Shown here: positions 62,209 through 64,000 of the stretch, piece by piece
Layout of the letters: each line of letters starts with the position of its first letter
Position numbering within the stretch: position 1 is the stretch's first letter
Assembly (NCBI GenBank): GCA_965250275.1
Contig: OZ252297.1
Coordinates: forward strand, 4,526,001-4,590,000
DNA: 64,000 nucleotides
Source: G965250275 sp965250275
GTDB lineage: Bacteria > Pseudomonadota > Alphaproteobacteria > Rhodobacterales > Rhodobacteraceae
Reading direction: 5' to 3'
Position numbers and translations under genes: made by a program
Notes under the pieces: generated by a model
Databases searched by the model: none
Told to the model about the DNA's origin: nothing
The model's input: only the letters and a program-made list of their open reading frames with translations

Positions 62209-63720
62209 TCAACCGGCGAGGTCAGCCTCTGCTTTCGCTTGGCGTCGTGCGAGCAGAATGGTGACCACAATAGCAAGTAGCATCAGCGCAACCCCAAAGG
62301 GGTAACTCAGCAGTTTGAGCGGATCGCCATTGAGCAAAGCCAGCGTCTGGGACAAGGAGATTTCAAAACGGGGCCCAAGAAAGAACGCGATAATGAAGAT
62401 GACGACTGAAAACCCAAAGGCGTTCATCACGAACCCCAGCACCGCAAAAGCAAGCATGACACCCACCCCGAACACGCCACCCGAAGCCAACGAGACACCG
62501 ACAAAACAAAGCAGCAGCGCGGTTGAGAAGATGAAGGATTCCGGCGCCGTGACGACACGCGCCCATAGCCGCAATCCGACCTGACCCACCAGGAAGTTCA
62601 GCGCATTTGCGATGATCATCGCCCCAAACAGCCCATAGATCAGGCGACCCTGCTGCTCGAAAAGGAAGGGACCGGGTTGTACTCCATGGATCATGAACGC
62701 GCTGATGATGAGCGCAGCACTGACGGACCCCGGGATGCCCAAGGTCAGGAGCGGGATCATGTTCGCGCCCATGACGGATGAATTTGCAGATTCCGAGGCG
62801 GCGATCCCATGGAGATTGCCCTTGCCGAAACTGGCTGGATCGCGGGAAGCCTGCTTGGTCGAGGCGTATGACATGAATGCCGCGGCCGTCGACCCGATAC
62901 CGGGCAATGCCCCCAATACGGTGCCGATGACTGCGCCGCGCGCCATGGTGAAGCGACAAGACCAGTATTCCGCCCAAGACACGCGCTGGTCCGCCCGATC
63001 CTGAGCGTCGGGCACAACAATGGCGGCCCGAACCTCACCCCTGGCTTGAGCCAGCCTGTTCAACAGCTCTGCAATCGCCAGCATACCGATCGCAACAGCT
63101 GGCAACGGCAACCCATCATACAACTCGAATTGGCCAAAGAAGAGGCGTGGGGTGGCGTGCTCGGGGTCGGTTCCCACCATGGCGGCCAACAGCCCGAGGG
63201 TGGCAGCGATCACACCCTTTGTGATGGACCGCCCCATCAAGCCTGCAATCACAGCGAATGCGAGCATCATCAGCCCAAGAACCTCAACCGGGCCCATCCG
63301 CAGTGCCAGCACGGCAATCGGCGCAGACACCGTGATCAGGACGATATCGCTGAACGTGTCGCCTGTGACCGAAGAGTAGAGCGCCATCTTGGTGGCCTTC
63401 AGTGGCTTGCCCTGCTTGGCCAGTGGGTATCCATCCAAAGCGGTTGCCGCCGCGTCCGGCGTTCCGGGTGTGTTGAGCAATACCGCAGGGATCGCTCCGC
63501 CGACCAGACCGCCCTTGTTCACACCAACCAGAAACCCGATGCCCGCCAATGGGTCCAGGCCAAAGGTGAAAGGGATCGCGATTGCCATCGCCATCACGGG
63601 TCCGATGCCCGGCACAGCGCCGACAAACTGCCCGACAACAACCCCAGCCAGCACGAAAAGGACGTTGACGGGATGTATCGCATCCCCAAAGCCCGCCAGT
63701 ATGATGTCGAGTTCAGGCAT
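62209..63720 (-). CDS. tctA: Tripartite tricarboxylate transporter large permease TctA
   Basis: 503 residues, about 12 membrane helices, typical TctA sequence (GALPGIGSTAAAFMSYA, PGTPDAAATALDGYPLAKQGKPLKA, LGIPGSVSAALIISAFMIHG). It forms a secondary carboxylate importer with TctB and a periplasmic TctC; TctC is not in the window. It follows the tctB gene by 6 bases. Substrate unknown; proximity to the otn genes hints at a sugar acid but they are not co-transcribed. Confidence 0.93.
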   Translation of the reverse strand: MPELDIILAGFGDAIHPVNVLFVLAGVVVGQFVGAVPGIGPVMAMAIAIPFTFGLDPLAGIGFLVGVNKGGLVGGAIPAVLLNTPGTPDAAATALDGYPLAKQGKPLKATKMALYSSVTGDTFSDIVLITVSAPIAVLALRMGPVEVLGLMMLAFAVIAGLMGRSITKGVIAATLGLLAAMVGTDPEHATPRLFFGQFELYDGLPLPAVAIGMLAIAELLNRLAQARGEVRAAIVVPDAQDRADQRVSWAEYWSCRFTMARGAVIGTVLGALPGIGSTAAAFMSYASTKQASRDPASFGKGNLHGIAASESANSSVMGANMIPLLTLGIPGSVSAALIISAFMIHGVQPGPFLFEQQGRLIYGLFGAMIIANALNFLVGQVGLRLWARVVTAPESFIFSTALLLCFVGVSLASGGVFGVGVMLAFAVLGFVMNAFGFSVVIFIIAFFLGPRFEISLSQTLALLNGDPLKLLSYPFGVALMLLAIVVTILLARRQAKAEADLAG

Positions 63721-63726
63721 CGGCGC

Positions 63727-64000
63727 TCATGGTAGAGGTCGCCCAAGCAGGCCGACCACAAGCAACCAGATTACCAGCGGCACCACGACAACCCCCGTCA
63801 GCAGCCAGAACGGGCGACGTTCGCCCGAGCACCACATGATTGCCAAAGCCATCCAGGGGGCAACCCATTCAAAGCCAAACCCAGAGATCAGAAACAAACC
63901 TACGCACAGAATGCCGCCAAACAGAGCTGCACGCGCCCATGGTGTTGTTGCGGCTGCCCCTGACGTATCGGGGCGCAAGATCAGCCAAAGACCGCACAGC
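63727..64000 (-). CDS. tctB: TctB-like small permease, cut by the window edge
   Basis: The C-terminal part of a small hydrophobic protein, with at least two or three helices (ARAALFGGILCVGLFLISGFGF, WVAPWMALAIMWC, WLLTGVVVVPLVIWLLVVGLLG), reading on past the right end; the N-terminus lies outside. Size, position just upstream of tctA and the pattern fit TctB. The internal TTG at 63978 is unlikely to be the start since the frame continues (LCGLWLILRPD). Confidence 0.8.
   Translation of the reverse strand, partial: LCGLWLILRPDTSGAAATTPWARAALFGGILCVGLFLISGFGFEWVAPWMALAIMWCSGERRPFWLLTGVVVVPLVIWLLVVGLLGRPLP

Overview
The window looks like a chromosomal segment of a GC-rich alphaproteobacterium, most likely Rhodobacteraceae/Roseobacteraceae. 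This is inferred from protein flavour (TctA/TctB, YtcJ-type amidohydrolases, class III cyclases with membrane domains, CerR-type TetR), the form of the initiator tRNA, and an Entner-Doudoroff gene set. Genes are densely packed, with many 4-bp ATGA/GTGA overlaps. I see no insertion sequence, prophage, CRISPR array or rRNA. It reads as a mosaic of catabolic and transport operons, each with its own local regulator, plus one large surface-protein secretion locus.

Layout. 60-1427: M20 peptidase. 1671-14615: a complete type I secretion locus (outer membrane channel, ABC exporter, HlyD adaptor), a CHASE2 adenylate cyclase, a 1692-residue FecR/cadherin-like/VWA/RTX protein and a small cyclic-nucleotide-binding-fold protein. 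14809-17316: glpR/glpD. 17320-17928: DUF502. 18032-27143: amide module A (amidase, NylB-like serine hydrolase, polyamine-type ABC importer, TetR, amidohydrolase). 27144-32128: gap-zwf-edd-eda. 32274-34520: Nudix hydrolase, tRNA-fMet, second membrane cyclase. 34784-35916: LysR regulator and a 56-residue small gene. 36083-46494: amide module B (DDAH-like hydrolase, amidohydrolase, amidase, amidase remnant, dipeptide-type ABC importer, HTH regulator). 46525-49037: thiolase and two regulators. 49121-53056: FMO-BASS transporter-SDR-SDR operon. 53072-58107: four-carbon sugar-acid (otn) operon led by a GntR regulator. 58215-58991: metallo-beta-lactamase-fold lactonase. 59164-61388: kbl-tdh. 61415-62143: metallophosphoesterase. 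62209-64000: TctA and partial TctB.

How they work together. The most interesting system is the secretion locus: a type I exporter and its probable substrate are interleaved with a periplasm-sensing CHASE2 cyclase and a cNMP-fold protein, which suggests secretion or adhesion wired to cAMP signalling. Modules A and B are paralogous in design (each has an amidase-signature enzyme, a YtcJ amidohydrolase, an ABC importer and a divergent regulator) but use different importer classes, suggesting two amide-type nutrients handled by the same chemistry. The otn operon, with the divergent lactonase, is a plausible route from sugar lactone to tetronate to dihydroxyacetone phosphate, feeding the same central metabolism as GlpD and the Entner-Doudoroff operon. 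Several inverted repeats beside regulators give testable operators.
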